64,000 nucleotides of DNA. It comes from Pseudomonas sp. DC1.2. Its GTDB lineage: Bacteria > Pseudomonadota > Gammaproteobacteria > Pseudomonadales > Pseudomonadaceae. The stretch is taken from assembly GCF_034351645.1 (NCBI RefSeq), contig NZ_CP133782.1, positions 1,059,001 through 1,123,000 of the forward strand, written 5' to 3'. Below, in pieces: positions 31,229-40,016 of the stretch. A model generated the notes under the pieces. It worked only from the letters and a program-made list of their open reading frames with translations, did not search any database and was not told the origin of the DNA. A program made the position numbers and the translations under genes. The first letter of the stretch is position 1; every line of letters starts with the position of its first letter.

Positions 31229-33745
31229 TCAGCTCAGAGGCCATTGTTGGTGACAGGCATGACGCACCGCGGCGGCGCTGCTCAACGTGAGCAACTGTTG
31301 GCTGATGCGTCGGCATTCGCTTGCGTCGAGGTGGCGGACGCGGTCTTTTATTTCGCCGATTTGCACCGGGCTGACGGACAACTCGCTCACCCCCAAACCG
31401 ATCAGGACGGGCGTGGCCAGCGGGTCGCCGGCAAGCGCGCCACAGACACCGACCCAACGTTTATGCACCGCCGCCCCGGCACAAGTCTGAGCGATCAGCC
31501 GCAGGAGCGCCGGGTGCAGGGCATCGACCCGTGAGGCGAGGCCGGCGTGGTCGCGGTCCATGGCCAGGGTGTACTGGGACAGATCGTTGGTGCCGATGGA
31601 CAGGAAGTCCGCGTGTTCGGCCAGTTGCTCGGCCAGCAGCGCGGCAGCCGGCACTTCGATCATGACTCCCAACTCCGGGCGCTGAGTCAGGCCGAGTTCA
31701 GCACACAAGGCGTCGAGGCGTTGGCGGATGAGCAGCAGCTCATCGACTTCGGTGACCATCGGCAACAGAATTCGGCAGCGCGACAATGGCCTGACGTGCA
31801 GCAGCGCCCGCAGTTGTTGATCGAGCAATTCCGGTCGTACCTGAGCCAGGCGAATGCCGCGCAGACCGAGCACAGGATTCGCTTCAATCGGCAGTGGCAG
31901 GTAAGCGAGCTGTTTGTCGCCACCGACGTCGATGGTGCGAATGATCACCGATTTGTCGCCCATGGCGTCGAGCACTGCTTGATAGGCGAGTTGTTGTTCC
32001 TGTTCGCTTGGCGCGGTCTGGCGGTCCACAAACAGAAACTCGGTGCGCAACAGGCCGACACCATCGGCACCATTGGCCAGCGCATCGCCGGCCTCAGCGC
32101 TGGACGCGACATTCGCCGCGACTTCAATGTGCATGCCGTCGAGGGTCAACGCCGGCGTGTGTGCGTGCGCCTGCTGCTGGGCTCGACGTTGTTGGTGCTT
32201 GAGTTGCGCCTGGCTCACCTCGGCCAGACGTTCTGCTGTCGGCGTCAGCTCCAGGCGTCCGCCGTCGGCATCCAGCACCACGACTTGGCCTGGCGGCAGA
32301 GCCAGCAGCGCCGACCCCAGTGCAACCATGCACGGCAGGCCTTTACCGCGAGCGAGAATCGCCACGTGGGAAGTCGCGCCGCCTGCGGCCATGCACATTC
32401 CGGCGACACCTTGTTGGCTCAGTTGCAGCAAGTCCGACGGCGTTAGCTCATGGGCGACGACGATCGCACCGGCCGGCACGCTGTAATGCCAGGCTTCCCC
32501 GAGCAGGGCGCGCAGCACCCGTTGTTTGAGGTCGCGCAGGTCGTTGGCGCGTTCGGCCAGGAGTGCGCTGCCGAGTTGTTGGAGCACCTCGCACTGTGCA
32601 TCGATGGATTGGCTCCACGCATGAGTGGCGGCCATGCCTTGAGTGATCGAACCGTTTGCGGCTTCCAGTAACACCGGGTCTTCGAGCAGGGCAAGGTGGG
32701 CGGCGAAAATCGCTTCTTCGTCGGTGTTTTTGTGCGCTCTGGCGTGGATCAGCGTGTGTTCGATATCGCTGCGCACCCGGCTCAGCGCAGAGTCGAGGGC
32801 TTGCCGTTGGGGCGCCGGTTCATGCTGGCTGTCGTCCACCGGCAGACTGATCGCGTTCAAACGAAACAGCGGGCCTGCGACCAGACCCGGCGCCGCGCAA
32901 ACACCTTGTAATACACCGGCTTTGGCAGCGCGATGCGGTTGGGCGCTCGGTGCCGGCGTCACCGCGTGGTGGTCTTCGGCCAGGGCGGTGGATAACGCCA
33001 TTAACAACGCGTGCAGCGCCGCTTCAGCATCCGGGCCCTGACTGCTGACATGGACGTCATCCTGCTCGCCGATGGCCAGGCTCATCAGCCCAATCAAACT
33101 CTCGCAAGCGGCCGACTTTCCGGCGAAATGCAGCTGCGATTTGCTTTTGAAGCTTAGCGCGGTCTGACGAATCAGTGCGGCTGGCCGAGCATGCAACCCG
33201 CCACGATGGGCGATGCGCACATGGCCATGAACGTCGATGCCTGTGACCTCGACCTCAGCTTGCGCAGCGTTGGCTCGGCGCCGAATGATATGCAGCAGCG
33301 GATCGCCCACCTTCACCGCTTTCAGGGTAATGGGCCGCGACTGAAAATCCTCGCTGTTGGTCACGATCATCAAACTGACCAGGCTTTTGCACTGCTGCGC
33401 AACCTTGTCCAGGTCATAGCGCAGCAGCGGTTGGCCATGGCTGACGCGTGAGCCTTCCTTGACCAGTACGGAGAAGCCTTCGCCCTGCAATTCGACGGTG
33501 TCGAGGCCCAGGTGCAAGAGCAATTCGACGCCGTTGTCGGCGCGCAAGGTGATCGCATGGCCGGTGCGCGCAACATGGATCACGACGCCGGCACACGGTG
33601 CATGGAGGGTATCGTTCAGCGGGTCGATGGCGATTCCGTCGCCCATCGCCCCGCTGGCGAACACGGGGTCGGGGACGTTGGCGAGGGTGAGCACCGGGCC
33701 GCTGAGCGGGGCGCTGAGGGTCAGCTCTTTATTGTTGTTGTGCAT
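31229..33745 (-). CDS. nagF: PTS multiphosphoryl transfer protein (EIIA-HPr-EI fusion)
   Basis: An 838-residue fusion. EIIA(Glc-type) covers about residues 5-150, with His63 and the phosphorylated His78 (LLLHLG). HPr covers about 172-258, with His185 (GGLHARPAAL). Enzyme I covers about 275-838, with the phospho-His460 (GGATSHVAILAR), the PEP site region (LSIGTNDLSQYTLAMDR) and the C-terminal Cys in VGVCGALAGDP. It carries phosphate from PEP to NagE in one chain. It lies between the SIS gene (48 bp) and nagE (42 bp). Confidence 0.95.
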   Translation of the reverse strand: MHNNNKELTLSAPLSGPVLTLANVPDPVFASGAMGDGIAIDPLNDTLHAPCAGVVIHVARTGHAITLRADNGVELLLHLGLDTVELQGEGFSVLVKEGSRVSHGQPLLRYDLDKVAQQCKSLVSLMIVTNSEDFQSRPITLKAVKVGDPLLHIIRRRANAAQAEVEVTGIDVHGHVRIAHRGGLHARPAALIRQTALSFKSKSQLHFAGKSAACESLIGLMSLAIGEQDDVHVSSQGPDAEAALHALLMALSTALAEDHHAVTPAPSAQPHRAAKAGVLQGVCAAPGLVAGPLFRLNAISLPVDDSQHEPAPQRQALDSALSRVRSDIEHTLIHARAHKNTDEEAIFAAHLALLEDPVLLEAANGSITQGMAATHAWSQSIDAQCEVLQQLGSALLAERANDLRDLKQRVLRALLGEAWHYSVPAGAIVVAHELTPSDLLQLSQQGVAGMCMAAGGATSHVAILARGKGLPCMVALGSALLALPPGQVVVLDADGGRLELTPTAERLAEVSQAQLKHQQRRAQQQAHAHTPALTLDGMHIEVAANVASSAEAGDALANGADGVGLLRTEFLFVDRQTAPSEQEQQLAYQAVLDAMGDKSVIIRTIDVGGDKQLAYLPLPIEANPVLGLRGIRLAQVRPELLDQQLRALLHVRPLSRCRILLPMVTEVDELLLIRQRLDALCAELGLTQRPELGVMIEVPAAALLAEQLAEHADFLSIGTNDLSQYTLAMDRDHAGLASRVDALHPALLRLIAQTCAGAAVHKRWVGVCGALAGDPLATPVLIGLGVSELSVSPVQIGEIKDRVRHLDASECRRISQQLLTLSSAAAVRHACHQQWPLS

Positions 33746-33793
33746 GGCTCAGTCTCATCAGGAAGCGCAGCTAAAAAGGTGTCCGGGTCGGGC

Positions 33794-34816
33794 TCAGTGG
33801 GTGCGCGTCACTTTGCTCAAGTATTGTGGCTGGTCCGGGTCCATGCCTCGGGCAACGGCTAACCCGGCCGCCATCACGTAAAAACTCTGGATCGCCAGAA
33901 TCGGGTCGAGGGCAGGGTGCTCGGCACGGCTCAGGGTCAGGTCGCGGTGTTCGATGTCATCCGGTGCGGCCAGCAGCACCCTGGCGCCGCGCTGGCGCAT
34001 GTCGGCGGCCAGGCTCAGTAAACCAGCCTGTTCGGCGCCGCGCGGGGCGAATACCAGCAGTGGATACTGCTCGCCGATCAATGCCATAGGACCGTGACGG
34101 ACCTCGGCGCTGCTGAAGGCTTCGGCCTGGATCGACGAGGTTTCCTTGAACTTGAGCGCAGCTTCCTGGGCGATGGCAAAACCGGCGCCGCGACCGATCA
34201 CCATCAAGCGTTGGCAATCACGCAAGCTGTCGATGGCTAAACTCCAGTCCTGTTGCGCGGCCTCGCGCAGCCCCTGCGGCAGGGCGAGGCCGGCATCGAG
34301 CAATGCCGGATCTTCATTCCAATGCGCGACAAGGCGTGAACTGGCGCTGAGGGTGGCGATAAAACTTTTGGTCGCTGCGACGCTGCTTTCCGTGCCGGCG
34401 CACAGCGGCAGGCTGAACTCGCAGGCGGCTTCCAGTGGTGAGTTCTCGGCGTTGACCATGGAAATGCTCAGGGCACCGCGCTTGCGCAGCAGACGCAGGC
34501 TGTTCACCAAGTCCGGGCTTTGTCCCGACTGCGAGAACGCGAACGCCACTTGGCCGCTGACCTTCAACGGTGCCTGTTGCAGGGTCACCACCGACATTGG
34601 CAACGACGCCACCGGAATGCCCAGTTGCTGCATGGTCAGGTAGGCGAAGTAACTCGCAGCATGGTCGGAACTGCCGCGAGCGATGGTCATCGCCACCTGC
34701 GGCGGCTGACGGCGCAGGCGTGCGGCGATCTCGATCATCTGCGGGTCCAGGTGCTGCAATTGGGTATGCACGGCCTCGAACGAGGACAGTGCCTCTTCAA
34801 GCATTTTTGAAGTCAA
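33794..34816 (-). CDS. SIS domain aminosugar isomerase/deaminase (NagB-II/GlmS-like)
   Basis: A 340-residue protein with two SIS domains and no glutaminase domain (ARGSSDHAASYF, SQSGQSPDLVNSL, GRGAGFAIAQEAALKFKETS). This is the isomerase part of GlmS alone. In nag operons such proteins act as glucosamine-6-phosphate deaminases (NagB-II), giving fructose-6-phosphate and ammonia; no classical NagB is present here. Its start overlaps nagA by 20 bp. Confidence 0.9.
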   Translation of the reverse strand: MTSKMLEEALSSFEAVHTQLQHLDPQMIEIAARLRRQPPQVAMTIARGSSDHAASYFAYLTMQQLGIPVASLPMSVVTLQQAPLKVSGQVAFAFSQSGQSPDLVNSLRLLRKRGALSISMVNAENSPLEAACEFSLPLCAGTESSVAATKSFIATLSASSRLVAHWNEDPALLDAGLALPQGLREAAQQDWSLAIDSLRDCQRLMVIGRGAGFAIAQEAALKFKETSSIQAEAFSSAEVRHGPMALIGEQYPLLVFAPRGAEQAGLLSLAADMRQRGARVLLAAPDDIEHRDLTLSRAEHPALDPILAIQSFYVMAAGLAVARGMDPDQPQYLSKVTRTH

Positions 34817-35903
34817 TGTCTTCTCCTTCGACCATCACGGCGGTCAGTGTCAGTGAGCGATCCAGCCGCACGCAGTCGGCCCAGGCGCCGGGCTGCAAGC
34901 GCCCGCGTTCGGTGAGGCCGAGGTAGTCGGCGGGGAATTGCGACACCCGTTGCGAAGCCTCGGCAATCGGCAAGCCGACCTTCACCAGGTTGCGCAGGGC
35001 TTGATCCATGGTCAGGGTGCTGCCAGCCAACGTGCCGTCGGCCAGGCGCACGCCGCCCAGGCATTTGGTCACCGTGTGGCTGCCGAGCTTGTACTCGCCA
35101 TCGGGCATGCCGGCGGCGGCGGTGGAATCGGTGACGCAATACAGGCAGGGGATCGCGCGCAGGGCCACGCGGATGGCGCCGGGGTGTACGTGGATTAAAT
35201 CCGGAATCAGCTCAGCGTATTGAGCGTGGGCCAGCGCCGCGCCAACGATGCCCGGCTCGCGGTGATGCAGCGAGGTCATGGCGTTGTAGAGGTGGGTGAA
35301 ACTGCTGGCGCCCGCGCTCAGTGCAGCGACGCCCTCTTCATAGCTGCCCAGGGTGTGGCCAATTTGCATGCGCACGCCGCGAGCGCTGAGGGCTCGGATC
35401 AACTCGTTATGACCGGCGATTTCCGGGGCGATGGTGATCACGCGAATCGGCGCCAGGGCCATGTACGCTTCGACTTCGGCCATCAAAGCAGTGTGGGCGA
35501 AGTTCGGCTGAGCACCGAGTTTGCCAGGGTTGATGTACGGCCCTTCCAGGTGTACACCGAGAATCCGGGCGCAGCCTTTCGGGCGCTGTTCGCAGTAGTC
35601 GCCAACGGCTTTGAGTACGCTGGAAATTTCGGCACTCGGCGCGGTCATGGTGGTGGCCAGCAGTGAGGTGGTGCCGAAACGCAGGTGGGTTCGGGTGATG
35701 GTTTCGAAGGCGCTGGCACCTTCCATGATGTCTTTGCCGCCGCCGCCGTGTACGTGCAGGTCGATGAAGCCCGGCAGCAAGTAAGGCAGTTCGTTGTCTG
35801 CCGGATCGCACGGTGTGCCTTCGATGGACACGACTTTGCCGTGCTCGTGAATCAGCCGGCCGCGAATCCAGCCGTGGGCGGTGAGGATGTTGTCTTCAGG
35901 CAT
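34797..35903 (-). CDS. nagA: N-acetylglucosamine-6-phosphate deacetylase
   Basis: A 368-residue amidohydrolase converting GlcNAc-6-P to glucosamine-6-P and acetate. Metal and catalytic sites are visible: GFIDLHVHGGGGKD, HLEGPYINPGKLGAQ, IGHTLGSYEEG, THLYNAMTSLHHREPG and the catalytic Asp in CVTDSTAAAG. It overlaps the SIS gene by 20 bp and follows nagQ by 47 bp, in one operon. Confidence 0.96.
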   Translation of the reverse strand: MPEDNILTAHGWIRGRLIHEHGKVVSIEGTPCDPADNELPYLLPGFIDLHVHGGGGKDIMEGASAFETITRTHLRFGTTSLLATTMTAPSAEISSVLKAVGDYCEQRPKGCARILGVHLEGPYINPGKLGAQPNFAHTALMAEVEAYMALAPIRVITIAPEIAGHNELIRALSARGVRMQIGHTLGSYEEGVAALSAGASSFTHLYNAMTSLHHREPGIVGAALAHAQYAELIPDLIHVHPGAIRVALRAIPCLYCVTDSTAAAGMPDGEYKLGSHTVTKCLGGVRLADGTLAGSTLTMDQALRNLVKVGLPIAEASQRVSQFPADYLGLTERGRLQPGAWADCVRLDRSLTLTAVMVEGEDIDFKNA

Positions 35904-35950
35904 GATCAGGTCTCTTGTTTAGCGGTGCAGCGGCTTGGCGACGAAGCGTT

Positions 35951-36682
35951 CTAGCGACGAAGCTCGGCAACAAAATCGTAATAGTCGTTGCGGCAATAAG
36001 TGTCGGTCACTTCGATGGGCGTGTTGTCTTCCAGGTAGCCCACTCGGGTCATCAGCAGCATGGCAGTGCCAGGGGCGATACCCACCAGTGCGGCGAACTC
36101 GTCGGAGGCGTTAATGGCCTGGATGTGTTGCAGTGCGCGGACCACCGGCTTGCCAATGCCATCAAGGTATTCGTAGAGGGAATCGCTCACGGCTTGCGGC
36201 TTGGGGATGATCGAGGCGGGCAGGGTACTCATCTCGATGGCCATCACGGTGTCGTCGGCCTTGCGCAGGCGTTTGAGTCGCGCGACTTTGTCGTTCGGCG
36301 AGAGGCCCAGGCGGATCAACTCTTCGTGGGTCGGCGGAGTAATTTCCCGTTCCAGCCATTGCGAACCGGGAACGAAGCCCTTCAGCCGGAGCATTTCGCT
36401 GAACCCCGAGAGACGCGACAGCGGTTGCTCCAGGCGAGGTGTGATAAAGGTGCCGGAACCTTGGTGGCGACGAATCAGGCCTTGCTCGAACAACACTTCC
36501 AGCGCCTTGCGCGCGGTGACGCGGGAGATACCCAGCAATTCGCTGAGGTTGCGCTCGGACGGCATGGCCTGTTCGGCTTTCCATTGGCCGGCATGGATCG
36601 CGGCTTCAAGATTGCGCGCCAGTTGCAGGTACAACGGTGTCGGCTGAGTGTCGTCAGGACGTAGGGCCTGGAGGTCATTCAT
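35951..36682 (-). CDS. nagQ: GntR/HutC-family regulator of GlcNAc genes
   Basis: A 243-residue protein from ATG 36680-36682; 27 further residues upstream are unlikely. The N-terminal winged helix (about 20-85) has QAMPSERNLSELLGISRVTARKALEVLFEQGLI. The C-terminal UTRA effector domain (about 95-240) has RLKRLRKADDTVMAIEMSTLP. It probably represses the operon until GlcNAc-6-P or GlcN-6-P binds. It is the first gene of the nag operon and so likely autoregulated. The name NagR is also used for it. Confidence 0.88.
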   Translation of the reverse strand: MNDLQALRPDDTQPTPLYLQLARNLEAAIHAGQWKAEQAMPSERNLSELLGISRVTARKALEVLFEQGLIRRHQGSGTFITPRLEQPLSRLSGFSEMLRLKGFVPGSQWLEREITPPTHEELIRLGLSPNDKVARLKRLRKADDTVMAIEMSTLPASIIPKPQAVSDSLYEYLDGIGKPVVRALQHIQAINASDEFAALVGIAPGTAMLLMTRVGYLEDNTPIEVTDTYCRNDYYDFVAELRR

Positions 36683-36736
36683 GTCTGGGATGTCCGAGGC
36701 GGTTATTGGTGTTTTATTTCCCGCTAATGGGCGAAA

Positions 36737-36843
36737 GCTAATACCACTTAAATACCATGTCAATCAGACCACTTTGCTCAAGGCGCAGTAAAACCGGGGC
36801 CTTTGAGCAAGGTTTTTTAGGGTTGGCTTTAAGTGGTATTAGC
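36737..36843. promoter_or_regulatory. Putative NagQ operator cluster upstream of the nag operon
   Basis: A perfect 16-bp inverted repeat, arms 36737-36752 and 36828-36843 (GCTAATACCACTTAAA and its complement). Half-site AATACCA occurs at 36740 and again 11 bp on at 36751; TGGTATT occurs at 36834. GntR/HutC regulators favour such TGGT/ACCA halves. The sites lie 55-165 bp before the nagQ start. Confidence 0.55.
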
Positions 36844-36861
36844 GGTGGGGGTTTTGAAAGC

Positions 36862-36940
36862 AAAGATAGCAGCCTGCGGCAGCGGCTACGCAGGGGAGTG
36901 GTATCAACCCTGTAGGCGCTGCCGCGGCGTGCGATCTTTT
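36862..36940. repeat. Imperfect palindromic extragenic repeat
   Basis: Arms AAAGATAGCAGCCTGCGGCAGCG (approximately 36862-36884) and CGCTGCCGCGGCGTGCGATCTTT (approximately 36917-36939) form a long imperfect hairpin. It is of a second Pseudomonas intergenic repeat type (CCTGTAGGAGCTGCCG-like), different from the GTGGGAGC type. Confidence 0.6.
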
Positions 36941-37031
36941 GATTTATTTTTTCGGAGGGCGACCGAAGGTAGCGGTCAGTACACGATTGATCGTTGCCAC
37001 GCAGAGCTGGGGAACGATCACGCGTGGAGGG

Positions 37032-37535
37032 TTACGGCCGAATCTCGATCATCGTGCCATCGGGCACTAGGCCCCAGACTTCACGCATGTCCATGTTGCG
37101 CATGGCAATGCAGCCGTCGGTCCAGTCCAGTGTATGGAACAGCTCTTCCGGCGTTTCTTCGGTGTCCGGTGTGCCGTGGATCATGATCATGCCGCCTGGC
37201 GCGACGCCTTCACGTCGCGAGCGTGCGGAGTCGCTGATGTTCGGGTAGGAAATGTGCATCGCCAGGTTGAAATGCTCACTGGTCTTACGCCAGTCGATCC
37301 AATAGAAACCTTCTGGGGTGCGTTTATCGCCCTCCATCAGCTTCGCGCCTTTAGGCTTTTTACCCAGTGAAATGCGATAGGTCTTGAGCGGCTTGCCGTC
37401 GTTGATCAATTGCAGTTGATGGGCGGATTTGAGAACCAGGACTTTTTCGATGACTTTGCCACCCAGCATTTCCGTGGTGGAAGCGTGGGAGACAGCGACG
37501 AACGACAAGCAAAACAGGGCAAGCAACCAACGCAT
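37032..37535 (-). CDS. L,D-transpeptidase family protein (YkuD domain)
   Basis: A 167-residue exported protein with a signal peptide (residues 1-18, ending SHA). The YkuD catalytic region has HGTP and then Cys in TDGCIAMRNMDM. The usual SHGC-R form is replaced by TDGC, a variant common in this subgroup. L,D-transpeptidases make 3-3 peptide cross-links or attach proteins to peptidoglycan. It lies near the nag operon on the same strand but over 340 bp away, so is a separate unit. Confidence 0.88.
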   Translation of the reverse strand: MRWLLALFCLSFVAVSHASTTEMLGGKVIEKVLVLKSAHQLQLINDGKPLKTYRISLGKKPKGAKLMEGDKRTPEGFYWIDWRKTSEHFNLAMHISYPNISDSARSRREGVAPGGMIMIHGTPDTEETPEELFHTLDWTDGCIAMRNMDMREVWGLVPDGTMIEIRP

Positions 37536-37602
37536 TGAAACGATATCCCTAGAGGTGTCGCGGCTATTTATGAGTGAGCGGTACTGTCTTTCAACCAGCG
37601 TT

Positions 37603-38154
37603 TTAAGTGAGGGCCGGCTGAGTGAGCGGCGGGATCGATTCGCAACGCACGGGGTATTGTTCGGTCTGCCGGTCAGCGAAAAAACATTCTAAGGTACGGC
37701 CTACCGTGCGGAAAGCCAGGTCTGACCAAGGGATGTCGGCTTCTTCGAAAAGCTGGACTTCCAGGCTCTCGGGGCCTGCGGAGAAATCCAGGTCCACCAG
37801 TTCGGCGCGGAAAAAAACATGCACCTGGCTGATGTGGGGCACGTCGATCAGCGTGTAGAGGCTCAGGTTGCGCACGCGGGCGCAGGCTTCTTCGGCGGTT
37901 TCGCGGATGGCGCCTTGTTCGATGGTTTCACCGTTTTCCATAAACCCGGCGGGCAGGGTCCAATAGCCGAGGCGGGGCTCGATGGCGCGACGGCACAGCA
38001 ACACTTTCGAACCCCAGGTCGCCACGCAACCGGCGACGATATTGGGGTTCTGGTAGTGAATGGTCTGACAGCTGTCACAGACAAAACGCAGTCGCGAATC
38101 GCCTTCGGGAATGCGCTGGGTCACTGGGTTACCGCACTGACTGCAAAATTTCAT
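37603..38154 (-). CDS. Nudix hydrolase with N-terminal zinc ribbon
   Basis: A 183-residue protein from ATG 38152-38154. The zinc ribbon (two CxxC pairs: FCSQCG and FVCDSCQ) spans about residues 1-35. The Nudix box is GFMENGETIEQGAIRETAEEACARV. This resembles the NudC-like group acting on dinucleotide pyrophosphates such as ADP-ribose or NADH, though the NudC motif was not confirmed. It is divergent from the second Nudix gene, 146 bp away. Confidence 0.88.
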   Translation of the reverse strand: MKFCSQCGNPVTQRIPEGDSRLRFVCDSCQTIHYQNPNIVAGCVATWGSKVLLCRRAIEPRLGYWTLPAGFMENGETIEQGAIRETAEEACARVRNLSLYTLIDVPHISQVHVFFRAELVDLDFSAGPESLEVQLFEEADIPWSDLAFRTVGRTLECFFADRQTEQYPVRCESIPPLTQPALT

Positions 38155-38300
38155 GCTGGGGTTCCTGAATGCTGGGCCTATCTTGGCGTGCGGCGGTGTC
38201 AGTCGGCAAGTTGTCGTTTCGCGACACGCGGTTGTTCGGGGGTTGGGCGGTCGGTGTGATTGGTGCATGATGCGGGGTAAGGCACAGATCGAGAACACTC

Positions 38301-38900
38301 ATGCTGGACGAGCTACTGCATCGGGTAAGTAATCACACACCGCGCACGCTGGAAACCGACACGCGTTTCCCCGAGGCTGCTGTGCTGGTGCCCATCACCC
38401 GCAGCGATGAACCTGAACTGGTTCTGACCCTGCGCGCCAGCGGGCTCTCGACTCACGGCGGCGAAGTGGCCTTTCCCGGCGGTCGCCGTGACCCCGAAGA
38501 CCCTGACCTGATTTTCACTGCCCTGCGCGAAGCCGAAGAAGAAATCGGCCTGCCGCCGGGGCTGGTCGAAGTCATCGGCCCGTTGAGTCCGCTGATTTCC
38601 CTGCACGGTATCAAGGTCACGCCTTATGTTGGCGTCGTGCCGAATTTTGTCGAATACCTGGCCAACGATGCTGAGATTGCTGCTGTGTTCAGCGTTCCTC
38701 TGGAATTTTTTCGCAAGGATCCGCGCGAGCACACGCACCGCATCGACTACCAGGGCCGTAGCTGGTACGTGCCCAGTTACCGTTATGGCGAGTACAAAAT
38801 CTGGGGGCTGACGGCGATCATGATCGTGGAGTTGATCAACTTGCTCTATGACGCGAAGATCAGCCTGCATCAACCGCCCAAGCATTTTATTAATATCTGA
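38301..38900 (+). CDS. CoA pyrophosphatase (NudL-type Nudix hydrolase)
   Basis: A 199-residue Nudix protein. FPGGRRDPEDPDLIFTALREAEEEIGL combines the Nudix box with the preceding UPF0035/CoA-family context. EAEEEIGLP and the STHGGEVAFPGG segment are characteristic. It hydrolyses CoA to 3'-phosphoadenosine 5'-phosphate and phosphopantetheine. It heads a plus-strand run with the carbonic anhydrase and DUF1289 genes. Confidence 0.9.
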   Translation: MLDELLHRVSNHTPRTLETDTRFPEAAVLVPITRSDEPELVLTLRASGLSTHGGEVAFPGGRRDPEDPDLIFTALREAEEEIGLPPGLVEVIGPLSPLISLHGIKVTPYVGVVPNFVEYLANDAEIAAVFSVPLEFFRKDPREHTHRIDYQGRSWYVPSYRYGEYKIWGLTAIMIVELINLLYDAKISLHQPPKHFINI

Positions 38901-38955
38901 AGCCATCGCTCGTATGGCGTAAACCCGCGGCTGCCTGAGCCTTGAGGACAACACG

Positions 38956-39480
38956 ATGAAATACCGCTTGGGCGATGCCCGCGTCGAAACCCATCCGCAG
39001 AGCTGGGTCGCCCCCAACGCCGTGCTGGTGGGCAAAGTCAAACTGGAAGAAGGCGCTAACGTCTGGTTCAACGCCGTGCTGCGTGGCGACAACGAACTGA
39101 TCCTCATCGGTAAAAACAGTAACGTCCAGGACGGCACCGTGATGCACACCGACATGGGTTACCCGCTGACCATCGGCACGGGTGTGACCATCGGCCACAA
39201 CGCCATGTTGCATGGTTGCACCGTGGGCGATTACAGCCTTATCGGTATCAATGCGGTGATCCTCAACGGCGCGAAAATTGGTAAGAACTGCATTATTGGC
39301 GCCAATTCGTTGATCGGCGAAGGCAAGGAAATTCCTGACGGTTCGCTGGTCATGGGCTCGCCGGGCAAAGTTGTGCGCGAGCTGACCGAACCGCAGAAAA
39401 GGATGCTGGAAGCCAGCGCAGCTCACTACGTACACAACGCTCAGCGCTACGCCCGCGATCTGGTCGAGCAGGAAGAATGA
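38956..39480 (+). CDS. Gamma carbonic anhydrase family protein
   Basis: A 174-residue left-handed beta-helix protein of hexapeptide repeats ([15 protein letters not shown]..., [16 protein letters not shown]). The zinc ligands are the histidines in [17 protein letters not shown]. It is related to YrdA/PaaY. Activity as carbonic anhydrase or thioesterase is not certain from sequence. Its stop overlaps the DUF1289 start (ATGA). Confidence 0.92.
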   Translation: MKYRLGDARVETHPQSWVAPNAVLVGKVKLEEGANVWFNAVLRGDNELILIGKNSNVQDGTVMHTDMGYPLTIGTGVTIGHNAMLHGCTVGDYSLIGINAVILNGAKIGKNCIIGANSLIGEGKEIPDGSLVMGSPGKVVRELTEPQKRMLEASAAHYVHNAQRYARDLVEQEE

Positions 39481-39692
39481 ACGCTACCGAACGACCGGTC
39501 CCTTCGCCCTGTGTGAGCATTTGTGCGCTGGATGAGCATGACATTTGCACCGGGTGTCAGCGCACGGTAGAGGAGATCACTCGCTGGAGCCGGATGGATA
39601 ACGAGCAGCGGCGCAAGGTCCTTGGTTTGTGTCATGAGCGCGCCAAGTCCAGCGGTCTACTCTGGATGCTGCCTGCCAAATCGGATAGCTGA
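39477..39692 (+). CDS. DUF1289 domain-containing protein
   Basis: A 71-residue protein with the DUF1289 cysteine pattern [28 protein letters not shown] and the helix [10 protein letters not shown]. The four cysteines probably bind a metal. It overlaps the carbonic anhydrase gene by 4 bp (ATGA) and is translationally coupled to it. Role unknown. Confidence 0.88.
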   Translation: MNATERPVPSPCVSICALDEHDICTGCQRTVEEITRWSRMDNEQRRKVLGLCHERAKSSGLLWMLPAKSDS

Positions 39693-39747
39693 GTGTTTTT
39701 TGCCTGCTTGTATCGCGCCCTCACCAGCGCCCGCTGCATGATCGCCT

Positions 39748-39918
39748 GTGGATAAGTTCGGCACTGAGTATTGCACTCGACAGGTGATTTTTTTCGGCAC
39801 GATCGACGCGTTTACGCCGGGCGTGATCCTTGCCGCGGTGCGCTCCAAGTTCGTCGGTGTGACCGCTGTCTGGCGGCTCATGGCCTGGCGCTGGCGCAAG
39901 CAGGCCGTCGTCAACTGA
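39748..39918 (+). CDS. Candidate small protein upstream of purT
   Basis: A GTG at 39748 opens a 56-codon frame ending at TGA 39916-39918. Third codon positions are GC-rich, as in real genes of this window. The product has the segment VIFFGTIDAFTPGVILAAV, partly hydrophobic, and a basic tail (WRLMAWRWRKQ). No ribosome site or family was recognised. It is the only content seen in the 324-bp gap between the DUF1289 gene and purT, besides the purT promoter region (TAAAAT at 39940). Confidence 0.25.
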   Translation: MDKFGTEYCTRQVIFFGTIDAFTPGVILAAVRSKFVGVTAVWRLMAWRWRKQAVVN

Positions 39919-40016
39919 AGCTAAACCCTCAGGTTCATGTAAAATGCCGCGCTTTCTTCCCGTGGGAAACGCGCCTGGCGTGTATCCCTCGATGATCCGC
40001 TTCTTGAGGACCTGAG

